Notes under the pieces: model-generated
The model's database searches: none
What the model was told of the DNA's origin: nothing
Seen by the model: the letters and a program-made list of their open reading frames with translations, nothing else
Program-made: the position numbers and the translations under genes
NCBI RefSeq assembly: GCF_037893015.1
Contig: NC_133658.1
Coordinates: 141,155,822 to 141,219,821, forward strand
Origin: Macrotis lagotis
Taxonomy: Eukaryota; Chordata; Mammalia; Peramelemorphia; Peramelidae
Direction of reading: 5' to 3'
DNA: 64,000 nucleotides
Shown here: positions 58,501 through 64,000 of the stretch, in pieces
Layout of the letters: each line of letters starts with the position of its first letter
Position numbering within the stretch: position 1 is the first letter of the stretch

Positions 58501-61486
58501 AGGGACCCAGGTGCCCTGGGCCTGTTCCCAGAAGGCTAAAGCTCTTTTGTTCCAGCATGCTGCCACCCAACCCCATGGAATAGATCCTTTCTACTATTTT
58601 CCAGGTTACCTTGCCTCACTGGGTTTTTCTGTGGATTCTGTCTCTTGAAAATTTAGTTAGAGTCATAATTTTAAGGTTTTTGAAATATTTTTGAGAGAGC
58701 TCTTAAGAAAGGCTCTTCTCCTGTCACCCTCTTGGCTCCACCTTTTTCCTTTTTCTTTGATCTTTTTGGGCTATAGAAAGACTATGCTTAGTTTAATAGA
58801 TTTTTTTTTTTAGACATGGTACTGTATTGCTGAATAGAGGAGGTGAACTAATTCACAGCTCTACTAACAGTGCATTAAAATGCTTGTTTTCCCATTGCCC
58901 CTTCAGTGTTTGTAATTTCCTTTTATATTTTTCACCTTTGTCATTGAACGTCATGAATGTGAAGTGGCACATCAGAGCTGTCTCAGTGTGAATTTCTCCA
59001 TTAAGTGATTTAGAGCATTTTTTCTATATTGATATTGATAACTTGCATTTCTTCCTCTGAAAACTGCCTGTTTGTATATTTTGTCTATCAATTGGGGAAT
59101 GTCTCTTATTCCTGTAAATTTGAGCCAGTTCACTAACTATCTTAAAAATGAGTCATCTGACAGTTTCCCCCAGTTCCCTACTTCTGATTTTAGCAGCATT
59201 GGTTTTATTTATTTAGTTTTTGCAAGGCAATGGGGTTGAGTGGCTTGCCCAAGGCCACGCACAGCTAGATAATTATTAAGTGTCTGAGACTGGATTTGAA
59301 CTCAGGTATTCCTGACTCCAGAGCCAGTTCTCTGTGCCACCTAGCTGCCTGTATTGGTTTTATCTGTACCAAAACTTTTTAGTTTTATATAATCAGAATT
59401 GTTCATATCATCATCTTCTGTGATCTCTCTCTGTCTCTTACTTGGTCATGTGTTTTCCCTTATCCATAGATCTGACAAGTAATTTCTTCCTTGATCCTTT
59501 ATAACTAAATTATGAACTTACTTGGAATTTATCTAGGTGGGTGACATGAGTTGATCCACACCTACCTTCTGTTAGGAAATTTTTAATTTTAGTTGATACT
59601 TAACTAAAATTTTTTATCACTTTCCTCTCAACAGAGAAGCAACATGTCATTTTGTAATAAATAGAATGCTGACCTTGGATAGTTTCTGTCCTGAAGGCAG
59701 CCCTGGCCTCAGATTCCATTGCCGTGGCTAGATATGTGAACATGGGGAAGTCACTTAACTTTTACAACTCTTGGGCTGCTATTTAAGATTGGATTCTGCA
59801 AACTTTGACCCAGTTAACCTCAACTCTGCCTGTTTTTTTAAGGTCTCACCAGCTAAGAATGTTTTTACTTTTGTAAATTGTTTTATTGTATCTAAAGGAG
59901 TCAGCTTTGACCCATGGGACATAATTTGCCTACTCCTGATTAGAGACATTAAGATATTTCCTCACAACAATTTATACTTTTTTCCTGATTCTAAGCACAA
60001 CGGTTTTCCATTGTCTTACTCTTCCCCACGTTCTTAAATTATTTGCAATTGAAGAAGTTGTTGAATCTTTAATCATAGAATTTCTAGTAGTGTGATTATA
60101 CTGTGACTGGAGAATCTTCCTAAGCCTTCTTGCTATACGAAATGTAAACTGGTTCAAACACTTAGCATATCCAAATTAATTTTTTAAAGCTATATTTGCT
60201 TCCAATTTTTAGGTGTAGTGCTACTAACATAGATGAAATGAACATTTTCCATCTTACCTAGTTTTAGTTTGAGGGAGCTCATGAGCAAGTGACAATTTTC
60301 CAAATTCATCTAAGGTCAGACTTAATTGTGTTTTACTTTAAATGGTTACTGAATTGTTTCATTGTCGATCATTTAAGATGTGGTAGATATACTCTTACCT
60401 ACAGTGCCTTAGATCTAATTATTTCTCAAGAAAGGTGGAATATGGATGTTCAGTATGAAAGAAAATGCATTTGGATGAAGTCCTGAAGGGGGGACTTTAT
60501 CCCTTCCCTTTGACATTTAGGAATATTTTTTTGTATCACTGTCTTAGCAGGAAGTAGGGAGACAGGGATGCTCATTTAGTAATCATGCCAAAGAATTAGG
60601 CTAAACACATTATGACTATAAGAGATAATCAGGGAACTTAATATCCTTTTTTTCCCATTGGTCACTATTTTCATCCTAATTTCATTCCTACTTATTACTG
60701 ATTTTACAATGGAATATCCTATATTTAAATAATGTCTTCAGAATTTAATTTTAGTTGCTTTAATGTGCCACTGAAATAAATCAGACATATAAATGGAGGA
60801 ATAAGGTATCTTTAATTAACATAATAGGGCTGTAAGGTTGTAGGATATCTGAATAAATGGATATTCTAACCCCCCATCCAAAAAAAAAAGAAACTTTTAA
60901 AAAAAGGTTTTTATACTTTTAGGAGGAAAAGGGGAGGCAGTCATATTAGATAGTGAAGTCTGATCATGAGACCCTCCCATAGCAATGTACCCCTTAGCAT
61001 TTTATTCTGAGTTTATTTTTTTTACCCTTCTTGATCTAATTCACCATAAATTCCAATGAGTAACACAAGGATTTTAGAAAATACTTTGGCAGTTGATCTG
61101 GTTCAGTTTGGCTTTGTTTCCTAGTAAGCTCCTAGGGTGGGGACTTCAACCTAATTGAGATTAAAGGCCTCTAGAACAGGAATGCTAGGACATTACTACA
61201 ATTCTGACATAACTGGAATTGTTCAGGGCTTTCTGACTGTCGATATGGTCTATTGACAGAGTAGTTAATATTAGATTTGATGTTAATACAATTCCATCAA
61301 ATGTTACCTATTTCCTGGTATTAGACCAGATTGTCTAGTGACTGAGTTCTTTTATTTATGTAGGGAAAAAAGCATAATAAATGAAGCACATTTTATTTAT
61401 CTTTTAGGGGACTGTTGCCCAAAGATTTTGTAGTTTATACCTACAGTGAGGAGGGGTCTCTGCTCACGGATCATCCTGATATGGAG
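24404..61486 (+). CDS. ADAM9: ADAM9, membrane metalloprotease-disintegrin, exons 1-4 (3' partial)
   Basis: Coding exons 24404-24503, 44627-44724, 54322-54386 and 61408-61486 join in frame and encode the first 114 residues. Residues 1 to about 29 form a signal peptide ([20 protein letters not shown]). The prodomain follows, beginning [17 protein letters not shown] and reaching [16 protein letters not shown], which matches ADAM9 rather than other ADAMs. The remaining prodomain, the zinc protease, disintegrin, Cys-rich, EGF-like, transmembrane and cytoplasmic regions are to the right of the window. ADAM9 is a type I membrane sheddase. The start was chosen because the signal peptide follows it directly and it splices in phase to exon 2. 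Introns are about 20.1, 9.6 and 7.0 kb and consist largely of retroelements. Confidence 0.95.
24600..25090. repeat. C-rich degenerate repeat region after ADAM9 exon 1
   Basis: The start of ADAM9 intron 1 is strongly C-rich on the plus strand, with poorly conserved repeats built on phrases like 'ccctctgtgccc' (near 24766, 24824 and 24892). The minus strand is therefore rich in G-runs. No gene is supported here. Confidence 0.55.
25091..25740. other. ADAM9 intron 1, beyond the CpG island
   Basis: Base composition drops from C-rich to AT-rich. I see no repeat or gene. Confidence 0.5.
26070..26250 (+). mobile_element. Ancient interspersed repeat, same family as 42030
   Basis: 'gatcttagaagtaatagaga', 'gactagaaggatgtgaatgc' and 'gcttttgaacatgttgagtt' correspond to successive parts of the same family. 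Confidence 0.4.
26510..26725 (-). mobile_element. MIR
   Basis: In minus orientation it reads 'atttacaaatgaggaca'-like wording, then 'gggtcacttagctaataag' and 'ccaggtcttcctgattgcaa', in ADAM9 intron 1. Confidence 0.55.
27165..27310 (-). mobile_element. Old L1 3' end
   Basis: 'ttgagttccaaattctctcc' and 'cctttgagaaggcaaatgat' are typical of old L1 3' ends in this orientation. Confidence 0.45.
27438..27671. repeat. Inverted repeat from two opposed copies of a dispersed repeat
   Basis: The left arm 27438-27522 and right arm 27599-27671 are diverged reverse complements (left 'gcaaatgaattggatttaag', right read on the minus strand 'gcaaatgaagtggatttaag'; both end at 'gagccatct'). About 76 bp separate them. 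A transcript across ADAM9 intron 1 could fold into a hairpin here. Confidence 0.65.
27772..27860. repeat. Pyrimidine tract, (CCCT)n-like
   Basis: An almost pure C/T tract of about 85 bp in ADAM9 intron 1. Confidence 0.9.
28740..28890 (+). mobile_element. LINE-2 3' end
   Basis: 'ttagactgtgaggacaaggg', 'tattcccagtacttatagaa' and 'gacacttaataaaaattatt' are L2 3' end phrases, in ADAM9 intron 1. Confidence 0.5.
28891..30666. other. ADAM9 intron 1, mostly unassigned
   Basis: This is AT-rich with no gene. About 30500-30620 resembles the end of an old dispersed repeat (acatttactaggtgctagca). Confidence 0.4.
30667..30880 (-). mobile_element. MIR-type CORE-SINE
   Basis: In minus orientation it reads 'ccagatgaggaactgaggca', 'ggtcccacagctagtgtta' and 'ctatccactgtactacctag'. 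Confidence 0.7.
31080..31745 (+). mobile_element. LINE-2 fragment
   Basis: An old L2 3' portion is recognised from its characteristic order of phrases: 'catggcttcactgaccatctctgtgcagat', a 'catgtagaaaccaagtttattattttttcccc' block, and 'gcaaaccatcctccacatagctgccagtgat'. It is heavily mutated and makes no protein. Confidence 0.55.
32187..32346 (-). mobile_element. Marsupial tRNA-derived SINE
   Basis: It is in minus orientation, flanked by the perfect duplication caatcttcatcttt (32173-32186 and 32347-32360), which indicates a fairly recent insertion. Confidence 0.9.
32690..32850 (+). mobile_element. MIR-type CORE-SINE
   Basis: It reads 'acaatagaaagagcactgca', 'ctgtgtgaccctagaatgc' and 'cttgcctttaaaatgagga'. 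Confidence 0.6.
33040..33216 (-). mobile_element. Marsupial tRNA-derived SINE
   Basis: It is full length in minus orientation with a long T tract. Similar A-rich flanks containing 'aaaaataaa' lie on both sides. Confidence 0.87.
33290..33775 (-). mobile_element. L1 3' fragment
   Basis: Phrases 'ttcttctggttctgctcact' and 'tcaacatcagttcatgcta' match the L1 3' region at 45620-45660 in the same orientation. It lies in ADAM9 intron 1. Confidence 0.6.
34205..34440 (+). mobile_element. MIR-type CORE-SINE, near full length
   Basis: It reads 'gacacaatggataaagtgtt', 'acttgggtaagtcacttaat', 'ctcagtttctcaactttaaa' and the tail 'aatatttgtaaagcacctca'. Confidence 0.7.
34441..36010. other. ADAM9 intron 1, possible old L1 5' part
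   Basis: About 34620-35570 changes from T-rich to a G/C-richer block, much as the leaders of the half-L1 copies do, so it may be a decayed L1 5' end in minus orientation. I cannot confirm it. A MIR-like piece lies at 35890-36010. Confidence 0.3.
36237..36802. mobile_element. Possible solitary LTR
   Basis: A unique-looking 566-bp block starts TGTTA and ends TCACA, contains an AATAAA-like signal (gttaataaattaatg) near its right end, and has no coding capacity. This looks like a lone retroviral LTR. I could not find a clear target duplication, so the call is weak. Confidence 0.3.
36926..37089 (-). mobile_element. Marsupial tRNA-derived SINE
   Basis: It is full length with its poly(A) on the left (minus orientation). 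The duplication tatgcaactctt is at 36914-36925 and 37090-37101, and the same site recurs beyond the half-L1 at 40302-40311. Confidence 0.9.
37283..37425 (+). mobile_element. SINE-derived module 1 in half-L1 3' region (C-rich)
   Basis: It aligns along its length to the common window SINE (gccaggtggtgcaatggat, then ccctggagccacgagcac, then cccagctgtgtgac), but many positions that are T in free SINEs are C here. It lies antisense to the half-L1. The second half-L1 copy lacks it. Confidence 0.65.
37472..37628 (+). mobile_element. SINE-derived module 2 in half-L1 3' region (C-rich)
   Basis: It follows module 1 in the same orientation after an A-rich spacer with 'aataatagta' repeats. It aligns to the common SINE with a large excess of T-to-C differences (for example gtcaggagtacc reads gccaggagcacc). 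The second half-L1 copy lacks it. Confidence 0.65.
37825..37975 (+). mobile_element. SINE-derived module 3 in half-L1 3' region, shared with second copy
   Basis: A more diverged SINE relative (gctgagtggcacagcaca, then tcctggggccaagaagcc) ends in 'aaaaaagaaaatgtgttat'. The same module with the same ending lies at 56284-56440 in the second half-L1, so it belongs to the family rather than being an independent insertion. Confidence 0.65.
38441..39552 (-). pseudogene. L1-type ORF1p of the half-L1, frameshifted
   Basis: Three successive reading blocks (39552-39316, 39332-38628 and 38626-38441) line up with one L1 ORF1 protein. The first block is charged and begins [15 protein letters not shown]. 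The second is a long coiled coil followed by the RNA-recognition-like segment. The third is the C-terminal domain (MNYPARL...GKRWTFNE). Two frameshifts separate them, so no full protein can be made. The function in intact elements is RNA binding and RNP assembly for retrotransposition. Confidence 0.75.
39560..40301 (-). promoter_or_regulatory. Half-L1 5' leader with YY1-like site
   Basis: The first bases of the element, read on the minus strand, contain gccaagatggcgac (plus positions 40288-40275), matching the YY1 recognition core AAGATGGC found at the 5' end of mammalian L1s. The leader is GC-rich. It may have acted as a promoter; present activity is unknown. Confidence 0.6.
40312..42029. 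other. ADAM9 intron 1, unassigned
   Basis: I see no gene. About 40600-41500 is evenly mixed in base composition and may be a retroelement I do not recognise. Confidence 0.35.
42030..43440 (+). mobile_element. Ancient interspersed repeat, partial
   Basis: Phrases in order include 'attatgaaaggatttgaaaa', 'caatgatcagatctgagctc', 'gagtgatgagatcaccaaat' and 'agaaccaggagagagcagtg', a known dispersed mammalian repeat whose name I cannot give with certainty. It is interrupted by an L2-like and AT-rich segment at about 42480-42930. Confidence 0.5.
43283..43316 (+). repeat. G-quadruplex-type G-run cluster
   Basis: Four G runs (10, 4, 5 and 5 G) are separated by loops of 1-5 bases on the sense strand of ADAM9 intron 1. 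Confidence 0.7.
43500..43554. repeat. (TA)n microsatellite
   Basis: About 27 TA units, next to an L2 3' end in ADAM9 intron 1. Confidence 0.97.
43555..43645 (+). mobile_element. LINE-2 3' end
   Basis: 'agtctgtgactctttgaggg' and 'gagacacttaataaatattc' match L2 3' ends. It directly follows a TA microsatellite. Confidence 0.45.
43646..44626. other. ADAM9 intron 1, 3' end
   Basis: Mostly unassigned; about 44290-44420 resembles the end of an old dispersed repeat. It leads to the exon 2 acceptor with a T-rich tract (ctttttcctttgacag). Confidence 0.45.
44627..44724 (+). CDS. ADAM9: ADAM9 exon 2 (prodomain)
   Basis: The acceptor is tttgacag|gttttg and the donor acacag|gtaggt. The exon encodes [20 protein letters not shown] followed by [12 protein letters not shown], closely matching human ADAM9. 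Confidence 0.95.
44899..45047 (-). mobile_element. Marsupial tRNA-derived SINE
   Basis: It is in minus orientation in ADAM9 intron 2, about 175 bp after exon 2. Confidence 0.85.
45071..45221 (-). mobile_element. Marsupial tRNA-derived SINE, older copy
   Basis: It is in minus orientation and more diverged (gcattgggcttaggttactt in place of the usual wording). It sits between the previous SINE and the L1 3' end. Confidence 0.8.
46120..46277 (-). mobile_element. Marsupial SINE nested in L1
   Basis: It is in minus orientation with tttagagc duplicated at its ends (46112-46119 and 46278-46285), and it interrupts L1 ORF2 sequence. Confidence 0.88.
46439..46785 (-). mobile_element. Second, 5'-truncated L1 3' end nested in the larger L1
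   Basis: The sequence repeats the 3' end at 45231-45590 almost phrase for phrase (cacagaaggtagttt, gagagagaaatcatatcctta, ggtggtattctccatcacag). The larger L1 resumes after it and the adjoining SINE, so it is a separate insertion. Confidence 0.7.
46800..46949 (-). mobile_element. Marsupial SINE nested in L1
   Basis: It is in minus orientation, flanked by similar tctagtttt/tctagtttg sequences, at the boundary of the nested L1 3' fragment. Confidence 0.85.
49547..50520 (-). pseudogene. L1 ORF1 remnant
   Basis: Broken blocks run from a start [17 protein letters not shown] through a coiled coil and the L1 ORF1p-like segment [19 protein letters not shown] to a short C-terminal piece. They are spread over several frames. 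Confidence 0.75.
51945..52260 (+). mobile_element. Ancient interspersed repeat, same family as 42030
   Basis: 'aggactttaaattacaaaca', 'aaggagccattgagttttat' and 'aaggtaacatgctcagacct' match the family at 42030-42440, in ADAM9 intron 2. Confidence 0.45.
52261..54321. other. ADAM9 intron 2, 3' part, unassigned
   Basis: T-rich intron without a recognised gene. It ends in a strong polypyrimidine tract (tttttttttttccgtttag) before exon 3. Confidence 0.45.
54322..54386 (+). CDS. ADAM9: ADAM9 exon 3 (prodomain)
   Basis: The acceptor is ccgtttag|gaccag and the donor aaatag|gtaaga. The 65-bp exon encodes [20 protein letters not shown]. It is too short to stand out as an open frame and was found from the ADAM9 sequence and splice sites. 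Confidence 0.94.
55006..55151 (-). mobile_element. Marsupial tRNA-derived SINE
   Basis: It is in minus orientation in ADAM9 intron 3 with the perfect duplication ttatttcacagt (54994-55005 and 55152-55163). Confidence 0.9.
55170..55340 (+). mobile_element. Old marsupial SINE
   Basis: A diverged plus-orientation copy (tagatagagctgaccctgga, then gtgaccttgggtaagtcat). Confidence 0.65.
55570..55939 (-). mobile_element. Older L1 3' fragment, left of the second half-L1
   Basis: Phrases such as 'ttctgcttatcttactctgcatcagttc' and 'gtcatttcttaattggtgggc' match the 3' region of the L1 at 45231 in the same orientation. The element continues at 58754 beyond the inserted half-L1. Confidence 0.65.
55940..58753 (-). 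mobile_element. Second half-L1 (HAL1-type) copy, inserted in an older L1
   Basis: It is collinear with the element at 37105-40301: the same 3' region (accttctttatcataagtcc), the same SINE module (56284-56440), the same ORF1 blocks (near 57070-57960) and the same GC-rich 5' leader, ending at gtcaccctcttggctccacc. ORF1 is much more broken and the YY1-like core is mutated. Older L1 sequence flanks both ends (to 55930 and from 58754), with similar ctttttcc-rich flanks as a likely target duplication. Confidence 0.75.
56284..56440 (+). mobile_element. SINE-derived module in the second half-L1 (C-rich)
   Basis: It corresponds to 37825-37975 in position and in its ending 'aaaaaagaaaatgtgttat'. It aligns to the common SINE with many C-for-T differences (gacccagcaaccacccagcc in place of gacacttaataattacctag). 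Confidence 0.65.
58754..59595 (-). mobile_element. Older L1 fragment, right of the second half-L1
   Basis: It continues the fragment at 55570-55939 (ctatcaattggggaatgtct; ttatccatagatctgaca), paralleling the L1 at 46300-47200. A SINE is inserted at 59209-59352. Confidence 0.65.
59209..59352 (-). mobile_element. Marsupial SINE nested in older L1
   Basis: It is in minus orientation with attggttttat duplicated (59198-59208 and 59353-59363). Confidence 0.88.
59596..61407. other. ADAM9 intron 3, 3' part
   Basis: About 59640-59770 reads like an old plus-orientation SINE (agaatgctgaccttggatag; ggggaagtcacttaac). The rest is AT-rich and unassigned. Confidence 0.4.
61408..61486 (+). CDS. ADAM9: ADAM9 exon 4 (prodomain)
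   Basis: The acceptor is tcttttag|gggact and the donor atggag|gtaatt. The 79-bp exon encodes [20 protein letters not shown] followed by DHPDME. It is the last ADAM9 exon I can see before the window ends. Confidence 0.94.
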
Positions 61487-63128
61487 GTAATTTTTTTCCT
61501 TTGCCCTTGGCACAAGACTTTTTAGAGGACTGTATTTTTCAAATGTCTTTGTTCAGGTACTTAGTGCACTTTTTATTTTTTAAAAGTCAGGAAATTATTC
61601 TTGGGAAATAAGATTTAATTCTGCTTACCAAAGCAAAAACAGAGGTCCCAGTATTGTACACATTTAAGAAAAGTAGCTAATACTTTTTGTACATTTGTAA
61701 GTAAATTTCTACAATTCTAGTTGAGGTCTTTAAATTTATATTGTATTGTATATTTTATATTTAAGTTTGCTGACTTGGGAACTAGCTCTTCTATAGTAAA
61801 CCATTGACATTTTATTAATTTATTTGTTGTTCTGTATGCTAAAACTCTCATTGCTCACTGAAAACAACGACTAAATAGGTGTGGTCCTCTCTGCCTGGGA
61901 ATCTCTCCTGGGGACAAAGCTGGCCTGGACCTGAGCAATTAATTACCATTTGTTGAATTTGGCTCTCCGTGATGTTTAGCTATAGCACAAGCAGTTCTAC
62001 TTTTTTGTCTAAGCTAAGCAGCAGTGTATCTTGTTATTATCCCATTTAGCGGTTAAATATTTCCCTACTCCTTTTATTAAAATATGAATAAATTAAGCTT
62101 GTCTCTGTTGTATAAATTCAGATTCATAGTCTTTTGAGGACTGTTTTCTAGAATATTTGCTTATATTGAAAGTGAATTTTATTCCGTTGGAGTTTTCTCT
62201 GTTTTGAGAGATCTACTTTTCTTGATTTGCGAGTCTCTTACATTGAAAGAGTGGAGAGGAAAAACTTCTAGGGTATTTTTTGATAATGAAGGAGCAGATT
62301 CTTTTTATTTTTCCTTCCCTCTAAAAATAACTATATTCATGTCACTGATCAAATGATTTCTCCCTCTTTGATAAGTTTGGAGATCATCAGAGGCAGCAAA
62401 ATCCTTGTTGTGAAAGAGGAAAACCTGAGTTTGAAAATCAGAATTTGAGGCTATATTCTGTTACTTGAAATTGAATTCAGCAAAGACTCCTTTTGTAACT
62501 AGGAGTTTTATTTTCTTCTCTGGAGAAATTAAGAGATTAGTTTAGATCAGAGGTGTCCTACAGCAAACTCCCTAGTATAACCCAATCCAAAATGTTTAGC
62601 AAAATATGTAAAAATCAATACAACCTGGATAATACGAATCCAAATCTATAGGAGTTTGAGATACTGGATTTGATGATTGCTAAGATGCATTTCAGTTCTA
62701 AATCTTCTGATCCTTTGCAATTTGTAGACAGGAAGATGAAGTAGAAAACACACAGATGCACACCCACACATTAACCTGCAAATTCACACACTAATGCACA
62801 TACTTACTTTTTTCCATCAATGAACTTTAGGGTTCCTTTTTGAGTGATGTTAAGGGAAGCTGAAAATAGACTTCTCATAATTTTATTCTATCCATATAGA
62901 GGTTTCTTGTGATCAAGTTTTATTTGAAGATGTTTTTTAAGTAGCATCCTTGGAGATTGTGTCGTTGTGAGCTTACAAAATATTATTGTAGAATTTTATC
63001 TTTTAGGTTCTAGAAAGACAAACTAGAATTAATGAGTTTTTTTAAATTTGTTTGTAGATGAAAAATTGCCTCATAATCTAGGCAGATTAAAAATATTCTG
63101 AATTTGATATATTTCCTATTGTTCCAGC
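61487..63128. other. ADAM9 intron after exon 4, unassigned
   Basis: AT-rich intron with no repeat I can name and no further ADAM9 exon. Confidence 0.5.
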
Positions 63129-63130
63129 AT

Positions 63131-63173
<43 letters not shown>

Positions 63174-63316
63174 GTTTTTGCAAGGCAAATGGGGTTAAGT
63201 GGCTTGCCCAAGGCCACACAGCTAGGTAATTATTAAGTGTCTGAGACCTGTTTTGAACTCAGGTACTCCTGACTCCAGGGCCAGTGCCTTATCCACTGCG
63301 CCACCTAGCTGCCCCT
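63129..63316 (-). mobile_element. Marsupial SINE with long T tract
   Basis: It is full length in minus orientation, in the ADAM9 intron after exon 4. Its tail is an uninterrupted run of roughly 40 T (to 63171), which suggests a young copy. Confidence 0.9.
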
Positions 63317-64000
63317 CCATCATCCTTTAATGTGTAATATCAGCTGGAAGAAAATTATTTTCAAAATAAAATTGTCACCTGTAGAGAATTAGAAAAATAG
63401 AAAAATCTAATTTTAAATCACCATAAGATAGATAAACATTTGTCAGATACTGAAATAATGCTTATGTTTAGTGTGTAAATATTTTAAAGATATTTTTGGA
63501 GGTGAATAGAGCTTGTAAGCTGCTAAAGAAACAAGACTTTGTAAATGGTAATGGATTTGAATAGTCACTGACCAATGAATAGTTTAAGTTTTAAATAAAG
63601 GAACCATTACATTTATAAAATCATAACAATTCATAATTGTAACAAATTGACCCTCATGAGAAAACAACAGCATCCATCTTTAATGACAACAATAATAAAG
63701 TTTAGTTAACTGTTTTCTTGGCCTCGGTCCATCACAAGGTCCTCCTGTATACTAGAAGACTGACTACTCTTGCTCACTGTATCTGTGTCTTGAAAACATT
63801 TAAAACTTGATCCTGTGATTTCATTGATGTAAGGAACTCCTGAAGGAGGAACACCAACATCTGAACTGTTTACTGTCTTGGAGAATTAGCTGGGGCATTG
63901 AAAGATGAAGATCACTCAACCAGTGTGCACTGAGATGCTGAGCCTTGGTTTTCCTGACTCCATGGTCTTCATTCACTAACCTCATCACTGTTTTACAGTA
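63317..64000. other. ADAM9 intron, right edge
   Basis: AT-rich sequence, then from about 63813 a third copy of the unnamed repeat seen at 10815 and 36014. No exon is seen before the window ends. Confidence 0.45.

Noticed and set aside
1..64000. CRISPR arrays, operons, phage or other prokaryotic systems
   Set aside because: The spliced vertebrate genes, SINEs and LINEs show that this is mammalian nuclear DNA. The repeated units are dispersed elements or microsatellites, not regular repeat-spacer arrays.
61487..64000. A fifth ADAM9 exon before the right edge
   Set aside because: I looked for sequence matching the next prodomain segment and saw none with suitable splice sites.

Overview
The window is mammalian nuclear DNA, almost certainly from a marsupial. 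Spliced exons with GT-AG introns encode three vertebrate genes. The DNA between them is full of one tRNA-derived SINE that carries the 3' wording 'taattattaagtgtctgag', typical of marsupial genomes, together with marsupial-style L1 elements, LINE-2, MIR-type SINEs and simple repeats. I cannot name the species. Nothing suggests prokaryotic DNA, and no CRISPR array or operon is present.

Layout. (1) 1-10.66 kb, plus strand: exons 2-9 of an HtrA serine protease, assigned to HTRA4 from its family signature and its neighbours; exon 1 lies upstream of the window. (2) About 12.8-23.9 kb, minus strand: all four coding exons of TM2D2, converging on HTRA4. (3) 23.4-25.1 kb: a CpG island serving TM2D2 (leftward) and ADAM9 (rightward); the two start codons are about 500 bp apart. 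(4) 24.4 kb to the right edge, plus strand: ADAM9 exons 1-4 (signal peptide and start of the prodomain) with introns of about 20.1, 9.6 and 7.0 kb; the rest of the gene is to the right. The order HTRA4 > TM2D2 < ADAM9 > matches human 8p11.

Mobile elements fill most of the introns. ADAM9 intron 1 holds a minus-strand ORF1-only LINE (half-L1/HAL1 type, 37.1-40.3 kb) that keeps its 5' end and a YY1-like site. ADAM9 intron 2 holds a decayed L1 with both ORF1 and ORF2 remnants (45.2-51.2 kb), itself interrupted by SINEs and a second L1 3' end. ADAM9 intron 3 holds a second half-L1 (about 55.95-58.75 kb) inserted into an older L1. Both half-L1 copies carry a C-rich SINE-derived module at the same place in their 3' region, so the module was part of the mobile family before it spread. 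This composite family is the most unusual thing in the window.

The three genes are not known to form one pathway. HTRA4 is a secreted protease, TM2D2 a two-pass membrane protein linked to Notch/amyloid biology, and ADAM9 a membrane metalloprotease-disintegrin. Only TM2D2 and ADAM9 plausibly share regulation, through the common promoter region.
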